A stretch of DNA of 40,847 bases, taken from Bacillus solimangrovi (GTDB taxonomy: Bacteria; Bacillota; Bacilli; Bacillales; Bacillaceae_N). Made by a program: the position numbers and the translations under genes. The stretch is taken from assembly GCF_001742425.1 (NCBI RefSeq), contig NZ_MJEH01000025.1, forward strand, positions 1 through 40,847. Reading direction: 5' to 3'. Under the pieces are notes generated by a model. That model worked only from the letters and a program-made list of their open reading frames with translations. It was not told the DNA's origin and made no database searches. Shown piece by piece: positions 16,411-25,188 of the stretch (position 1 is its first letter; the number at the start of each line of letters is the position of its first letter).

Positions 16411-19074
16411 ATGTTGAAAAAAATAATTTCCGTGATGATGGTGTTATCGATGATTATCTCACCATTGTTTAGCGGTAATATTGAAGCAGCAGCTAATTAC
16501 CAGCATAGTGTTAACACATTAAGTGGAACGAAATCACAAATTACGTTCACTTCGAATGTAAACACGAGCTGGGTTGATGTTCATTACAAAGTAAACTCAG
16601 GTGTTCAACAAAATGTAAGAATGAACAGATCGGGATCAACATTTACACAAGATGTTAACAATTTGAAATCAGGAGATGTGATTAGCTACTCATTCACATA
16701 TAACAACGGCACGCCTGCATATAATACACCTACATTTGAAGGTGTACACGGTGCAACAACAGTTCCGGAACCAACACCGGAGCCGAAACCAGAACCAAAG
16801 CCAGAACCTAAACCAGAGCCAACTCCAGAGCCAAAACCAGAACCAGAACCGACTCCACAACCGGAGCCAACTCCAGAACCAGCACCTGTACCAGAACCAA
16901 ATACAGATGTTGAGCCACTTGTAATTGATAACTTTAATAAGTGGACGCAATGGAATGCTAATAAAAACGATTTAGGTCAAGCAATTACAAAAAATGGTGG
17001 AACATACAACCTTGAAGGAGAAGCAAATCTATATTTCTTCTTTAACGGTGGAACAGCAGGTCAATCATTTGATCAATACTTAAATAGAAATATCTCAAAC
17101 TACGATACGCTAGAAATTTCGTTAAAAGGTGGAAATGGTGGAGAAGAGCAGTTCATCAACATCATTTTAAATGATGGAACAAATCGTTCTTTAAAACTAT
17201 CAGATTACGGTAACCTTACTAACGCTTACCAAACAATCAAAATTCCATTATCTGATTTTCAAGCAAACTTAAATAATGCTAAATTTATTCGATTTGAAGG
17301 TAAAGGAACAGCGAAAATTGTTCGCATTAATGAAATGAAACTTACATCGACTGGAACTGTGACTCAGCCGGAACCAACACCAGAGCCAGAACCGACTCCG
17401 GAACCAACACCAGAACCGGAACCGACTCCAGAGCCAGAACCAAACCCAGCGAAAATTGATGCGTATGCAAAAATTGAAGCTGAAAGTTACGACTCTATGC
17501 GTGGTATTCAAACAGAAGCAACAACTGATGCAAACGGTGGAAGAAATGTAGGTTGGACTGACAACGGAGACTACATCGCTTTTGAAAATGTTGATTTTGG
17601 TACGAGCGGAGCAAAAGGTATTGAAGCTCGTGTAGCTAGTCAATCTAATGGTGGAACAATTGAAGTACGACTAGATAGTCCAAATGGAAATTTGGTTGGA
17701 ACAGTTGCTATCAATAATACTGGTGGATGGCAATCTTGGGTTACGAAGTCTGCCGCTATCTCAAATGTAACTGGTACACATGATGTGTATTTTGTATTCA
17801 AAGGTGCAGCAGGTGGAATTGGAAACTTGAACTGGGTTACATTTACGAAGGACTCAGTTACTACACCAGAGCCAAAACCAGAACCTAAACCAGAACCAAC
17901 ACCAGAGCCAAAACCAGAACCAAAACCAGAACCAAAACCAGAACCGACTCCAGACCCGGGAACAATTCCTTCTGGGAACGGTGTTATGACATTCCAGTTA
18001 CAAAATGGAACTGGTGGACAATATTCTGATGATGAAATTTATTGGGCTATCCTTGGTTATAACAAAGAAACACGTCAGCTTAGTTATGTAGATCAAAATG
18101 GTAACTTAATTCCAAGTTCAGTTAGTGACAATGATGCACCAGGTCACTTAACGAAAAATGGACAAAACTATCCGAACTATTTCTCTAAGATGAGTGACAT
18201 TGATTGGGTTTCAATGCCAGAGATTGATTCTGGAAGAATGTTTATTAGTGTTGGTAGCCCAATGTATATTAAATTAAACATGGCTGCTGATGGTCGCGTT
18301 GGATTTGCTGGACCAGACTTAAACAATCCAACAGATCCTAACCAAGATATTTATTTCGAGTGGATTGAATTCACAATTGACCAGTGGGGTTATCACGGTA
18401 ACTCAACTCGAGTGGATCAGTTTAGCTTCCCAATTACAACTAGATTACTAGGTTCTGGCGGATATGACAGAATCGTAGGTGAAACGTATTCACGTGATGA
18501 AATTTTCGCTGCATTCAAAAATGAAATGCCAGCAGAATTCCAAACATTAGTTGAAGAGCCATATCGAATTGTTGCACCTGGTAAAGGTCAATTTAAGGAA
18601 GGCGGCATGTACGCTAACTATTTCGATAACTATGTAGATGAAGTTTGGGATTATTATCGTACAAATGAGTTGAACTTCACGACAGAAGCTGGAACATTCA
18701 ACGGTCGTGTTGTAGGAGATAACTTTGTCTTCTCGAAAAACGGTGGACCTGCTAACTTAACGATTAACGGAAAACCAACAACACTTCAAGTTCTAGAATG
18801 TTCAGGTCCAATGGACACAGGAACACCAGATGAAAAAGTAGTAGAAGCGCAATTATGTGCTGCATTAAACCGAGGAATCATGTATGACCCAGCGAATTGG
18901 AGTAATGATGATGCCTTCTATCAAAATGATACAGCAAACTTCTATGCGAAATTCTGGCATGATTACAGCATTGATGGCTTAGCTTATGGCTTTGCTTACG
19001 ATGATGTAAGAAACTTCAGTACGTTATTAGAACATCCAAACCCAGATGCATTGATCATTAATGTAGGCTGGTAA
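16411..19074 (+). CDS. Secreted modular beta-1,3-glucanase (CBM56, CBM-like, CBM6, GH64)
   Basis: 887 residues. A signal peptide (1-28) leads into a CBM56 beta-1,3-glucan-binding domain (about 29-115, with [11 protein letters not shown]). An EP/KP linker (117-170) is followed by a galactose-binding-like domain (about 171-315), a second linker (319-347), a CBM6 (about 348-485, with AKIEAESYD and [14 protein letters not shown]) and a third linker (486-518). The catalytic GH64 domain fills 519-887. FEWIEFT supplies the expected glutamate and [10 protein letters not shown] the aspartate of laminaripentaose-producing glucanases. It should degrade fungal or algal laminarin outside the cell. GGAGG precedes the ATG, and a strong terminator follows. 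Confidence 0.92.
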   Translation: MLKKIISVMMVLSMIISPLFSGNIEAAANYQHSVNTLSGTKSQITFTSNVNTSWVDVHYKVNSGVQQNVRMNRSGSTFTQDVNNLKSGDVISYSFTYNNGTPAYNTPTFEGVHGATTVPEPTPEPKPEPKPEPKPEPTPEPKPEPEPTPQPEPTPEPAPVPEPNTDVEPLVIDNFNKWTQWNANKNDLGQAITKNGGTYNLEGEANLYFFFNGGTAGQSFDQYLNRNISNYDTLEISLKGGNGGEEQFINIILNDGTNRSLKLSDYGNLTNAYQTIKIPLSDFQANLNNAKFIRFEGKGTAKIVRINEMKLTSTGTVTQPEPTPEPEPTPEPTPEPEPTPEPEPNPAKIDAYAKIEAESYDSMRGIQTEATTDANGGRNVGWTDNGDYIAFENVDFGTSGAKGIEARVASQSNGGTIEVRLDSPNGNLVGTVAINNTGGWQSWVTKSAAISNVTGTHDVYFVFKGAAGGIGNLNWVTFTKDSVTTPEPKPEPKPEPTPEPKPEPKPEPKPEPTPDPGTIPSGNGVMTFQLQNGTGGQYSDDEIYWAILGYNKETRQLSYVDQNGNLIPSSVSDNDAPGHLTKNGQNYPNYFSKMSDIDWVSMPEIDSGRMFISVGSPMYIKLNMAADGRVGFAGPDLNNPTDPNQDIYFEWIEFTIDQWGYHGNSTRVDQFSFPITTRLLGSGGYDRIVGETYSRDEIFAAFKNEMPAEFQTLVEEPYRIVAPGKGQFKEGGMYANYFDNYVDEVWDYYRTNELNFTTEAGTFNGRVVGDNFVFSKNGGPANLTINGKPTTLQVLECSGPMDTGTPDEKVVEAQLCAALNRGIMYDPANWSNDDAFYQNDTANFYAKFWHDYSIDGLAYGFAYDDVRNFSTLLEHPNPDALIINVGW

Positions 19075-19087
19075 TAGCTTAACGATT

Positions 19088-19140
19088 AGGGTTCATTCCA
19101 TTACTGCAATTTGACTATGCAGTAGGGAATGAACCCTTTT
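19088..19140 (+). terminator. Long intrinsic terminator
   Basis: AGGGTTCATTCC plus a second half pairs over about 20 bp (19088-19108 with 19118-19137), ending in a T-run. It closes the glucanase transcript. Confidence 0.88.
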
Positions 19141-19255
19141 TCTCGCTGAAATTTCTTTCTAAGTCGCAAGTTCATACAAGTTTTGCATACTATAGTATAA
19201 CCCTTCATTGTCATAATGTTGGGTAATAATTGAACTTGAAGGAGGGGAAAGGATA

Positions 19256-20320
19256 ATGGAAGACAAGAGCTTTGTCATTTCTCAGGAAGATTGGTCCCTC
19301 CACCGCAAGGGATTTGAAGATCAACAGCGTCATAAGGAGAAAGTGCAGGAGGCAATTAAGAATAATCTTCCGGATTTGATTACTGAAGAGAACATCGTCA
19401 TGTCCAATGGTCGTGATGTCGTCAAAATTCCAATTCGTTCATTAGATGAATACAAAATTCGTTATAACTATGATAAGAATAAACATGTTGGTCAAGGTGA
19501 AGGTGACAGTAAAATAGGAGATGTCATTGCGCGCGATGGTTCTCCAAGTCAGAAAGCAGCAGGAAAAGGCAAGGGACCTGGTGACCAAGCAGGTGAAGAT
19601 TATTATGAAGCAGAAGTATCACTGTTAGAACTTCAAGCAGCATTATTTAAAGAACTTGAATTACCGAATCTCCAACAGAAAGAACGTGATGAAAATGTCG
19701 TTGAAGACATCGCCTTCAATGATGTACGAAAAACAGGTCTAATGGGTAACATAGATAAGAAACGTACGATGAAAAATGCATTCTTACGAAATGCGATGCG
19801 TGGAGAACCAGGGTTCATTCCAATTACGAAAGAAGACCTACGATTCAAAACATGGAATGAAGTTGTTCGTCCCGAATCAAAAGCAGTTGTACTTGCCATG
19901 ATGGACACGTCAGGTTCAATGGGTGTCTGGGAAAAATATATGGCACGCAGTTTCTTCTTCTGGATGACACGTTTCCTTCGTACGAAATACGAAACTGTCG
20001 AAATTGTCTTCATCGCACACCATACCGAAGCCAAAGTCGTATCTGAAGACGACTTCTTCTCAAAAGGCGAAAGCGGAGGTACGATTTGTTCATCCGCATA
20101 TCGCAAAGCACTCGAACTTGTTGATGCGAAATATTCACCTACACACTACAACATCTATCCATTCCATTTCTCAGATGGCGACAACCTAACATCCGACAAC
20201 GCACGCTGTCTAAAATACGTGGAAGAACTAATGAAGAAAAGTAGCATGTTCGGGTATGGGGAAGTGAATCAGTATAGTTGGCGAGGATGTACCCTGCCTG
20301 AATTAGAGTGTAGGTTTTAA
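19256..20320 (+). CDS. yhbH: YhbH sporulation protein, 5' part, split by an inserted element
   Basis: Codons 1-338 (19256-20269) are YhbH (DUF444/UPF0229): the start [19 protein letters not shown], the vWA metal-site motif MMDTSGSMG and the block FGYGEVNQ are all family-typical. Beyond 20270 the frame runs into foreign DNA and adds a tail ([13 protein letters not shown]) unlike any YhbH. The true end of the gene lies at 33465-33614. YhbH belongs to the PrkA/YhbH/SpoVR sporulation group, expressed in the mother cell under sigma-E. AGGAGGGG precedes the ATG. As it stands, the cell can only make a truncated protein until the element leaves. Confidence 0.93.
   Translation: MEDKSFVISQEDWSLHRKGFEDQQRHKEKVQEAIKNNLPDLITEENIVMSNGRDVVKIPIRSLDEYKIRYNYDKNKHVGQGEGDSKIGDVIARDGSPSQKAAGKGKGPGDQAGEDYYEAEVSLLELQAALFKELELPNLQQKERDENVVEDIAFNDVRKTGLMGNIDKKRTMKNAFLRNAMRGEPGFIPITKEDLRFKTWNEVVRPESKAVVLAMMDTSGSMGVWEKYMARSFFFWMTRFLRTKYETVEIVFIAHHTEAKVVSEDDFFSKGESGGTICSSAYRKALELVDAKYSPTHYNIYPFHFSDGDNLTSDNARCLKYVEELMKKSSMFGYGEVNQYSWRGCTLPELECRF
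20270..20276 (+). other. Left attachment core (attL)
   Basis: CAGTATA, the last yhbH bases before foreign sequence. It shares CA-TA-A with the right core. A short gggta/taccc pair (20252-20256 and 20290-20294) is centred on base 20273; this may mark the recombinase site or be chance. The other 6-mer shared by both ends (TGTACC) would shift the reading frame and is not the core. Confidence 0.7.
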
Positions 20321-20341
20321 TATTAAAATGAAAGTACATAA

Positions 20342-20376
20342 AAACAGCAATAACTTGAAAAAAATTATTGCTGTTT
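20342..20376. terminator. Bidirectional terminator at the left end of the element
   Basis: AAACAGCAATAA (20342-20353) pairs perfectly with TTATTGCTGTTT (20365-20376). It separates the truncated yhbH from the converging reverse-transcriptase gene. Confidence 0.8.
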
Positions 20377-20411
20377 CAAAATGTTCAATGTTGCTTGTTA
20401 GGGCTATTTTT

Positions 20412-21422
20412 TTAAAAAATTGATAATTGATGTTCTTTTTGTTTATTCATTTTTTGTGAGATTTTATACTTTTTTTGTTTGATTTTTTTTTGTTTAAGTT
20501 TTTTTGTATATAATTTAAGTTGATTAAGTCCATCGGGATCGATGGACCTTAAAAAGGAGAACCATCCATTAATATGTAATGATAACTTGTCTTTTTCTAA
20601 TTTACTTAAGTTTGTATCAAAGTATAATTTATGTATTTTTGCTCTTAAAAGTCTCTTTTTCTTTCTTCCTATACTAATAGAGCCATCTGTGGATATTACT
20701 AAGCCAGTTATCTTTACTAGATTACCAGGTCTTAAGAACCTTGCTTTATTTTCATTTAATATATAACCTTCATTTTTAATAATTTTTTCAACAAAACCCT
20801 TAACCTTTATTAATTTGTCAGGGTTATTTGCTGAAAGTGTAATATCATCAGCATATCTTGTGTATGTTATATTTCTTTTACTTACGTAGCCTTGGATTCT
20901 TCTATCAAGCCTAATGTTAATTAGATTAGAAAGAATAGGAGAAGTTACTCCTCCTTGTGGTAATACTCCTTTGTAACAACAAAAGTTTGAAAGAATAATT
21001 GAAACATGTTCATTGTAACCTAAAGCTCTAAATAGTTGATATACATGTTTTTGAGGAATAGTACCAAAAAAGTCTTTTATATCAAGGCATAGAAAAAAGC
21101 TACTACCAGTATGCATTTGTGCGTTATTTTTGAGATTGTATCCTTTAATATAAGCAGTTGCTGAACTATCACAGGATAACTTTTCTAATATGTTTCTTAG
21201 AATCCATGCTTGGACGGCCTTTAAGCGTTGGGTTGGACAAGCTAATAATCTTTTCGACCCATCTTTCTTTTTGATTTTTACTTCTTTGTATTGATAATCA
21301 ACGTTTCTGGATAGTTGATTAAGGAAATGTTCACTTAAATTCATTAAAAGTGAAAGGTCCTTTAAGTTATTAATAGTAGGAAGGTTTAAAAATCTGCTTG
21401 CTATATTACTCAAATTAATCAC
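20412..21422 (-). CDS. Retron reverse transcriptase
   Basis: About 336 residues. The reverse-transcriptase blocks include KKDGSKRLL, the retron-specific NAxxH (NAQMH, about residues 100-104), LDIKDFFGT, the loop GVLPQGGVTSPILSN, the catalytic YADD (about 190-193) and the region-Y ITG (about 238-240; VTG in most retrons). There is no maturase (X) domain or endonuclease, which excludes a group II intron. The C-terminus is very lysine-rich. The start is uncertain: GTG 21422 or TTG 21413 (behind GGTG) both lie after the msd RNA, whereas a TTG at 21509 would lie inside the RNA. It would convert the msr-msd RNA into branched msDNA. Confidence 0.9.
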   Translation of the reverse strand: MINLSNIASRFLNLPTINNLKDLSLLMNLSEHFLNQLSRNVDYQYKEVKIKKKDGSKRLLACPTQRLKAVQAWILRNILEKLSCDSSATAYIKGYNLKNNAQMHTGSSFFLCLDIKDFFGTIPQKHVYQLFRALGYNEHVSIILSNFCCYKGVLPQGGVTSPILSNLINIRLDRRIQGYVSKRNITYTRYADDITLSANNPDKLIKVKGFVEKIIKNEGYILNENKARFLRPGNLVKITGLVISTDGSISIGRKKKRLLRAKIHKLYFDTNLSKLEKDKLSLHINGWFSFLRSIDPDGLNQLKLYTKKLKQKKIKQKKYKISQKMNKQKEHQLSIF

Positions 21423-21490
21423 ACCATAAAAAATATTAGGTCTAAAGAACCTTACCAAAATTAAATTGCACTTAATTGGGGTTAAGAATG

Positions 21491-21633
21491 TAAAGATTCT
21501 TGAGCACAATTAAGTGTAATTTGCGAAACAGCGCCATAAAGATGGCAATCTTTATGGTGATGTTTTGCAAAAATGTGTGTTTATACCAGAATAGCGAAAC
21601 ACTATTCCAAAGACGGATTCTAAGGAATCTTTA
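21491..21633 (-). ncRNA. Retron msr-msd RNA (predicted)
   Basis: On the minus strand, arm a1 TAAAGATTC (21633-21625) and arm a2 GAATCTTTA (21499-21491) are exact inverted repeats. Fourteen bases into a1 comes CCTTAG; its G at 21620 is the candidate branch guanosine, at the same place as in Ec86. A 6-bp msr hairpin follows (GAATAG/CTATTC, 21607-21589). A 24-bp msd stem comes next (21571-21548 with 21543-21520; 21 exact pairs, 2 wobbles, 1 mismatch) with a 4-nt loop. a1 overlaps the effector gene's stop codon. The layout effector, RNA, RT equals that of Eco1. About 143 nt long. Confidence 0.85.
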
Positions 21634-22536
21634 GACCATTTTTAATTTTCTTAGTTTGAAGTTTAACACTCTTACCCTAATATTGTCTAGTTTACCATGA
21701 ATAAACTTGTTAGAATATTCCTCTGTTAACTTAATTCTTCCTTTAGCAGATAAAGTATACTGTTTTTTGTTCGAATTATATATAAGTTCCCCTCTTTGAG
21801 ATAAAATACTTAAACAAGAAGTAGGTATTCCTTTATCCGTATTGTTAAGAGAAGAGTTACTATTAATATGATTAAAAACTTCAGTAATTTCGTATTTATT
21901 TAAGTTTTCAAATACATATAAAAGAGCTAATAGGAACTTTTCGGCAAACAGGGGATTTGATAAATTATATCTTAGTAATGAGCCCTGATTTTTTATAGAC
22001 TTAATAGCTTGCATTAATTTTTTTTTCTTATAAATATCAAATTCTTCATCTGGATTTATATGTATTACTTTAGAGTTTGTATGTTTTTTTAAAAACTTAG
22101 CTGGTCCTAAATTAATAAAGCTTTTATCTTTTTTGTATTTTGAATTTAAATATACAACTAATTTATTTTTTAATTGCTCGTGATTTGAAAAAGCCCCTAA
22201 CTCAGTGAAAGACCCTGGACTCTCTACACACATAACTACGGCATCAACGCTTTCAGCAAGCAAATTCTCTAATGTTAATAAATCATGGTATTGCTGAAAA
22301 ATTTGTTCTTCAAATATTAATTCAGGAAAAAAAATATTGAAATTCTGGTTATTTTCTAATGAATTATAAATTTTTGCTCTTAAACTTTGTTTGTTTTTTA
22401 TATCACTGCCTATGAGAAAAATATTAAATTCTTCTCGCATAGAACTTTGTATAAACGGTAACACAAGTTCATAAAGTTTTTGTCCCATTGATAAATTAAA
22501 ACTTTTATTTAAAGATTCTTTGTAATTTTTAGACAT
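21631..22536 (-). CDS. Retron effector, deoxyribosyltransferase-like with winged helix
   Basis: 301 residues. The N-terminal two thirds form a nucleoside 2-deoxyribosyltransferase-like fold: NIFLIGSDI at residue 38 and the catalytic block SPGSFTELGAF (about 106-116) with a Glu at 112. The C-terminal part (about 200-290) looks like a winged helix-turn-helix (CLSILSQRGELIYNSNKK). This pairing, placed just before msr-msd and RT, is the effector class of the Eco1 (Ec86) retron (type II-A), where it depletes nucleotides or NAD when the anti-phage response is triggered and is held inactive by msDNA-RT. The stop codon overlaps the RNA. The start follows AGGATGATAAGAG. Enzyme activity here is inferred. 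Confidence 0.85.
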   Translation of the reverse strand: MSKNYKESLNKSFNLSMGQKLYELVLPFIQSSMREEFNIFLIGSDIKNKQSLRAKIYNSLENNQNFNIFFPELIFEEQIFQQYHDLLTLENLLAESVDAVVMCVESPGSFTELGAFSNHEQLKNKLVVYLNSKYKKDKSFINLGPAKFLKKHTNSKVIHINPDEEFDIYKKKKLMQAIKSIKNQGSLLRYNLSNPLFAEKFLLALLYVFENLNKYEITEVFNHINSNSSLNNTDKGIPTSCLSILSQRGELIYNSNKKQYTLSAKGRIKLTEEYSNKFIHGKLDNIRVRVLNFKLRKLKMV

Positions 22537-22567
22537 CTCTTATCATCCTATAAAAAAAATTTAGATA

Positions 22568-22596
22568 ATTATACCATACTATGGAGTATGAAAAAT
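22568..22596 (-). promoter_or_regulatory. Retron promoter with dyad
   Basis: On the minus strand, TATAAT (22573-22568) lies about 32 bases before the effector start. Immediately upstream is a perfect 16-bp dyad, CATACT-N4-AGTATG (22575-22590), inside the promoter spacer. It may be an operator. A -35 (TTTTCA) is only weakly matched. Confidence 0.5.
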
Positions 22597-22618
22597 GGTT
22601 GAAGTGTATAATAATTTT

Positions 22619-24169
22619 CTATAATTTAGTAAAAATTTCAATTACAAATTCATCTTTCTCCCTCCAATCTTTCTTTCTGATATAAGAAACCTTTTCAAGA
22701 ACAGATTTAAGCATCCGATTTTTCTTTTCAATATCCTCTGTTACATGGTAAGCCTCCAACACACTTTTAATTTTCGGAGCAAACTCATGCATGCTTTTTT
22801 CCTGAAAGGATTCTTTCTCGATTTCTTTCTTAAGTTGCCCCATTTCAGTCTTAGCAGCTTTAATACGCTCAACTATCGATTTCTGCCGTTCCATAAACGT
22901 ATTCACATCATAAATCCCACGCTCTAAGAAGTCATGAAGGTTACTTTTCTGTTTATTCAATTCCTCAAGTTCTTGTTCTTTCTTCTTCAAAGCTTTTTGT
23001 TTCAACGGTATATCACTATTCTGCTCTTGCTTCTTTTCAATCATTTCCTCCCGTATTTCAAATGTATCGACAATTTCTTTAAGTCCTTGCAAAATTCGTT
23101 CTTCTACTAATGATAGTGCCGCCCCTTTTTGCTTTCCTTTACATGAAGACTGAACACACCTTACTTGTGGGTTTGGGCGATCTTTTCGTGGTTGATAGAC
23201 CATTGAATGACCACATAATTCACAAATTAAAATACCAGCGAGAGGGTTTGAGAGTTTCTTTGTTTTTGTAGTTGGAGGTCTCCAACGCTTTTTATGAGAT
23301 GTATTTGCTTTGTCAAATAGTTCTCGAGGAACGATTTGCTCATGGGCATTGTCATGACGCTGCCAGCGTTCTTCGGGCATTTTTCGGCGTTGATATTTCC
23401 CGTTTTGTTTGATGTATTTTACTTTGCCCCAAATAATATGTCCAAGGTAAACTTCGTTTTTGATGATAGCTGAGATTGTTGAAGGGTTCCAATAAACTCC
23501 TTCAGGTGGTTTAATAGATAATCTATCTAATTCTTCAGCAACAGATTTTCGTCCATGTCCATTTGCGATCAATTCGAAAATTTTCTGCACGACCCAGCTT
23601 TTTCCAGGGTCTGGATATAGTTTTAAGTTATCATCACGCAAGTAGCCATATGGAGGAGCTTTAGTAATTGATTTTCCTTCTTTTGCAGATGCTCTTCTAC
23701 CACGTTGCATACGTTTTACAATTGCTTTTAATTCTTCTCTAGCAACAAGTGATTTTATTGTGAAAGTAAGCTCTTGGTTTTCATCATTCGGATCAATAAT
23801 TTCAGTAGGTGTAATGATGAGTGTTTCGGAAAAGCGAAATACACGATAAATTGTCCCTTGGTCGACCATATCACCACGGCCAAGTCGATCTAGGTCCATT
23901 ACAAGTACGCCATCTACAATGCCGGACTCAACTTCACGTAGAAGTTTTTGCATCTTCGGTCTTTCTGAAATGTATTCTCCAGAAACGATTTCTTCATAGA
24001 TATCAATGATGTTGTGATCTTCTTTCTTGGCAAGGTCGAATAGTTGCTTGCGATGACGTTCTAATGTATCAAAGCCGCGTCCTTCTTCATTAGCACGTTT
24101 TTCTTCTTCTAAATCTTTTCGACTTTTGCGTAAGTATATAAAAACATCAAGGTTTGTAGGTCGATACAT
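22619..24169 (-). CDS. Large serine recombinase 1
   Basis: 516 residues. The resolvase domain starts with FIYLRKSRKD (catalytic Ser16) and includes VMDLDRLGRGDM. The recombinase domain (about 180-300) has APPYGY and the NEVYLGHIIWGK block. A zinc ribbon (CELCGHSMVY...CVQSSCKG) follows, then a coiled coil (about 375-470). It is of the size of skin, SPbeta and Tn-type integrases. ATG 24169 follows CAGGTG with 6-nt spacing. It is transcribed in the same direction as the retron, but a gap of 80 bp and a promoter at 22568 separate them. It could be the integrase or excision enzyme. Confidence 0.92.
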   Translation of the reverse strand: MYRPTNLDVFIYLRKSRKDLEEEKRANEEGRGFDTLERHRKQLFDLAKKEDHNIIDIYEEIVSGEYISERPKMQKLLREVESGIVDGVLVMDLDRLGRGDMVDQGTIYRVFRFSETLIITPTEIIDPNDENQELTFTIKSLVAREELKAIVKRMQRGRRASAKEGKSITKAPPYGYLRDDNLKLYPDPGKSWVVQKIFELIANGHGRKSVAEELDRLSIKPPEGVYWNPSTISAIIKNEVYLGHIIWGKVKYIKQNGKYQRRKMPEERWQRHDNAHEQIVPRELFDKANTSHKKRWRPPTTKTKKLSNPLAGILICELCGHSMVYQPRKDRPNPQVRCVQSSCKGKQKGAALSLVEERILQGLKEIVDTFEIREEMIEKKQEQNSDIPLKQKALKKKEQELEELNKQKSNLHDFLERGIYDVNTFMERQKSIVERIKAAKTEMGQLKKEIEKESFQEKSMHEFAPKIKSVLEAYHVTEDIEKKNRMLKSVLEKVSYIRKKDWREKDEFVIEIFTKL

Positions 24170-24230
24170 CTTGTTCACCTGCCTGAATACTTGTCCATAA
24201 CCGTACCTTTAAAATGATATATATGCATGA

Positions 24231-24521
24231 ATGAGTAATAACTTGCGAATGAATTGGATGTCGAGAAGTGATGAAGAACAATTGGGATGTCCTCCTTCTC
24301 CTTTTGCATACAGATAGACAAAGGGGGAATGGACAATCAAAGAATTTAAGTATGGAAATTCGACTGTAGTCATACATTCGTCACTTGCATTAATGGATAA
24401 GGAACAACAACGAGAATGGTACAAACAAGAGTGGGAAAAACAGAATCCCATTTTAAAAGCCATGGTTGAAGCAGCTGTAAGCTGTCAAACAGAAGAAGAG
24501 AGCCCAATCACTAATTACTAG
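24231..24521 (+). pseudogene. Small conserved ORF interrupted by an amber codon
   Basis: A 96-codon frame reads from ATG 24231 to TAG 24519-24521 but is broken by an in-frame TAG at 24315-24317. The downstream part, beginning WTIKEFKYGNSTVVIHSS and followed by REWYKQEWEKQNP, resembles a family of about 60-residue proteins often found beside serine recombinases in Bacillus. That part has no usable start nearby: ATG 24329 would need one base removed. Either the family member is decayed, or it starts at an unusual codon near 24336. Confidence 0.45.
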
Positions 24522-24540
24522 TGGTTAGGCTCTCTCTTTT
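24497..24540. terminator. Terminator, possibly bidirectional
   Basis: AGAGAGCCCAATCAC (24497-24511) pairs almost fully with 24521-24535, followed by a T-run on the plus strand. It lies between the small-ORF remnant and the Xre regulator gene. Confidence 0.75.
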
Positions 24541-24603
24541 TGTTTACTATTATTCATTTTTATGAACGATTGCCCAGATAGTGAATAAAGAATAGGAGTT
24601 TTG

Positions 24604-24966
24604 CTAATGATATGGTTGACCTTCTTGAAAGGTGTCGATCCCTTGTTCCACGATTGAAATAAGGTATTGAGCAATATCTGGTCTAATCTTCTCAAGCTCT
24701 TTAAGGTGGTGACTTAATCGCTCGATACGGAAGTGGATTTCATTAAATTGCTCAGTTGAGTTCGATTCAGACTGAAAAATATCACTCCAATTAATGTTCA
24801 GTTCTTGTTGCAGTTTAGGAATAATTGAAAGCTGTACCGTATCAGTCTTTCCTGTTTCGAGATTACTGAGATAACCAGATGAAATATCTAATTTTTTTGC
24901 TAGTGCATTAAGCCCTATCCCTTTTTGAGTTCGAATTGTTCGTATCTTTTGTCCAAGTTCATTCAT
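24604..24966 (-). CDS. Xre-family transcriptional regulator
   Basis: 120 residues. Residues 4-58 form a Xre helix-turn-helix (GQKIRTIRTQKGIGLNALAKKLDISSGYLSNLETGKTD), followed by a short helical tail that may mediate oligomerisation, as in SinR-like regulators. AGGAGG lies 9 nt before the ATG. It diverges from the small gene and the tandem recombinases, so it is a candidate repressor of recombinase expression. Its binding site is not identified. Confidence 0.85.
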   Translation of the reverse strand: MNELGQKIRTIRTQKGIGLNALAKKLDISSGYLSNLETGKTDTVQLSIIPKLQQELNINWSDIFQSESNSTEQFNEIHFRIERLSHHLKELEKIRPDIAQYLISIVEQGIDTFQEGQPYH

Positions 24967-24996
24967 AAGTTAAAGCCTCCTAGAAAGGTGAATGTG

Positions 24997-25134
24997 ATGA
25001 AGAGAAAACGTGAAATAACGTTAGAATCAATTAGTTATGTACACGACCCAGAAGCCGCAAAGAAGTGGTTTGAAATATACATTGAAATCGTAAAAAAGCA
25101 ACTTCTAAAACAGCAATCAAATCCAAAGGACTAG
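24997..25134 (+). CDS. Small protein before the tandem recombinases
   Basis: 45 residues, MKRKREITLESISYV then a charged helix with EAAKKWFEIYIEIVKKQ. Small basic proteins of this type occur beside serine recombinases of Bacillus elements. AAAGGTG precedes the ATG by about 8 nt (a GTG at 24994 is also possible). It is the first gene of the divergent operon leading into the recombinases. Function unknown; a recombination directionality factor is a possibility. Confidence 0.5.
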   Translation: MKRKREITLESISYVHDPEAAKKWFEIYIEIVKKQLLKQQSNPKD

Positions 25135-25188
25135 CCCCTCTTAAAACAGCATAGGTTGTAATAGAACAACTAGATGAAGGAGGAGTAT

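Noticed and set aside
16690-17643. Minus and plus frames within the glucanase linkers
   Set aside because: Tryptophan/arginine- or glutamine-rich translations arise from the EP/KP repeat DNA in other frames.
19170-19200. Sigma-E promoter before yhbH
   Set aside because: CATACTAT resembles a sigma-E -10, but no -35 is found at the correct distance, so it is not listed as a feature.
20412-21422. Group II intron or diversity-generating reverse transcriptase
   Set aside because: No maturase or endonuclease domain, no intron domain V; NAxxH and ITG motifs and the adjacent msr-msd structure point to a retron.
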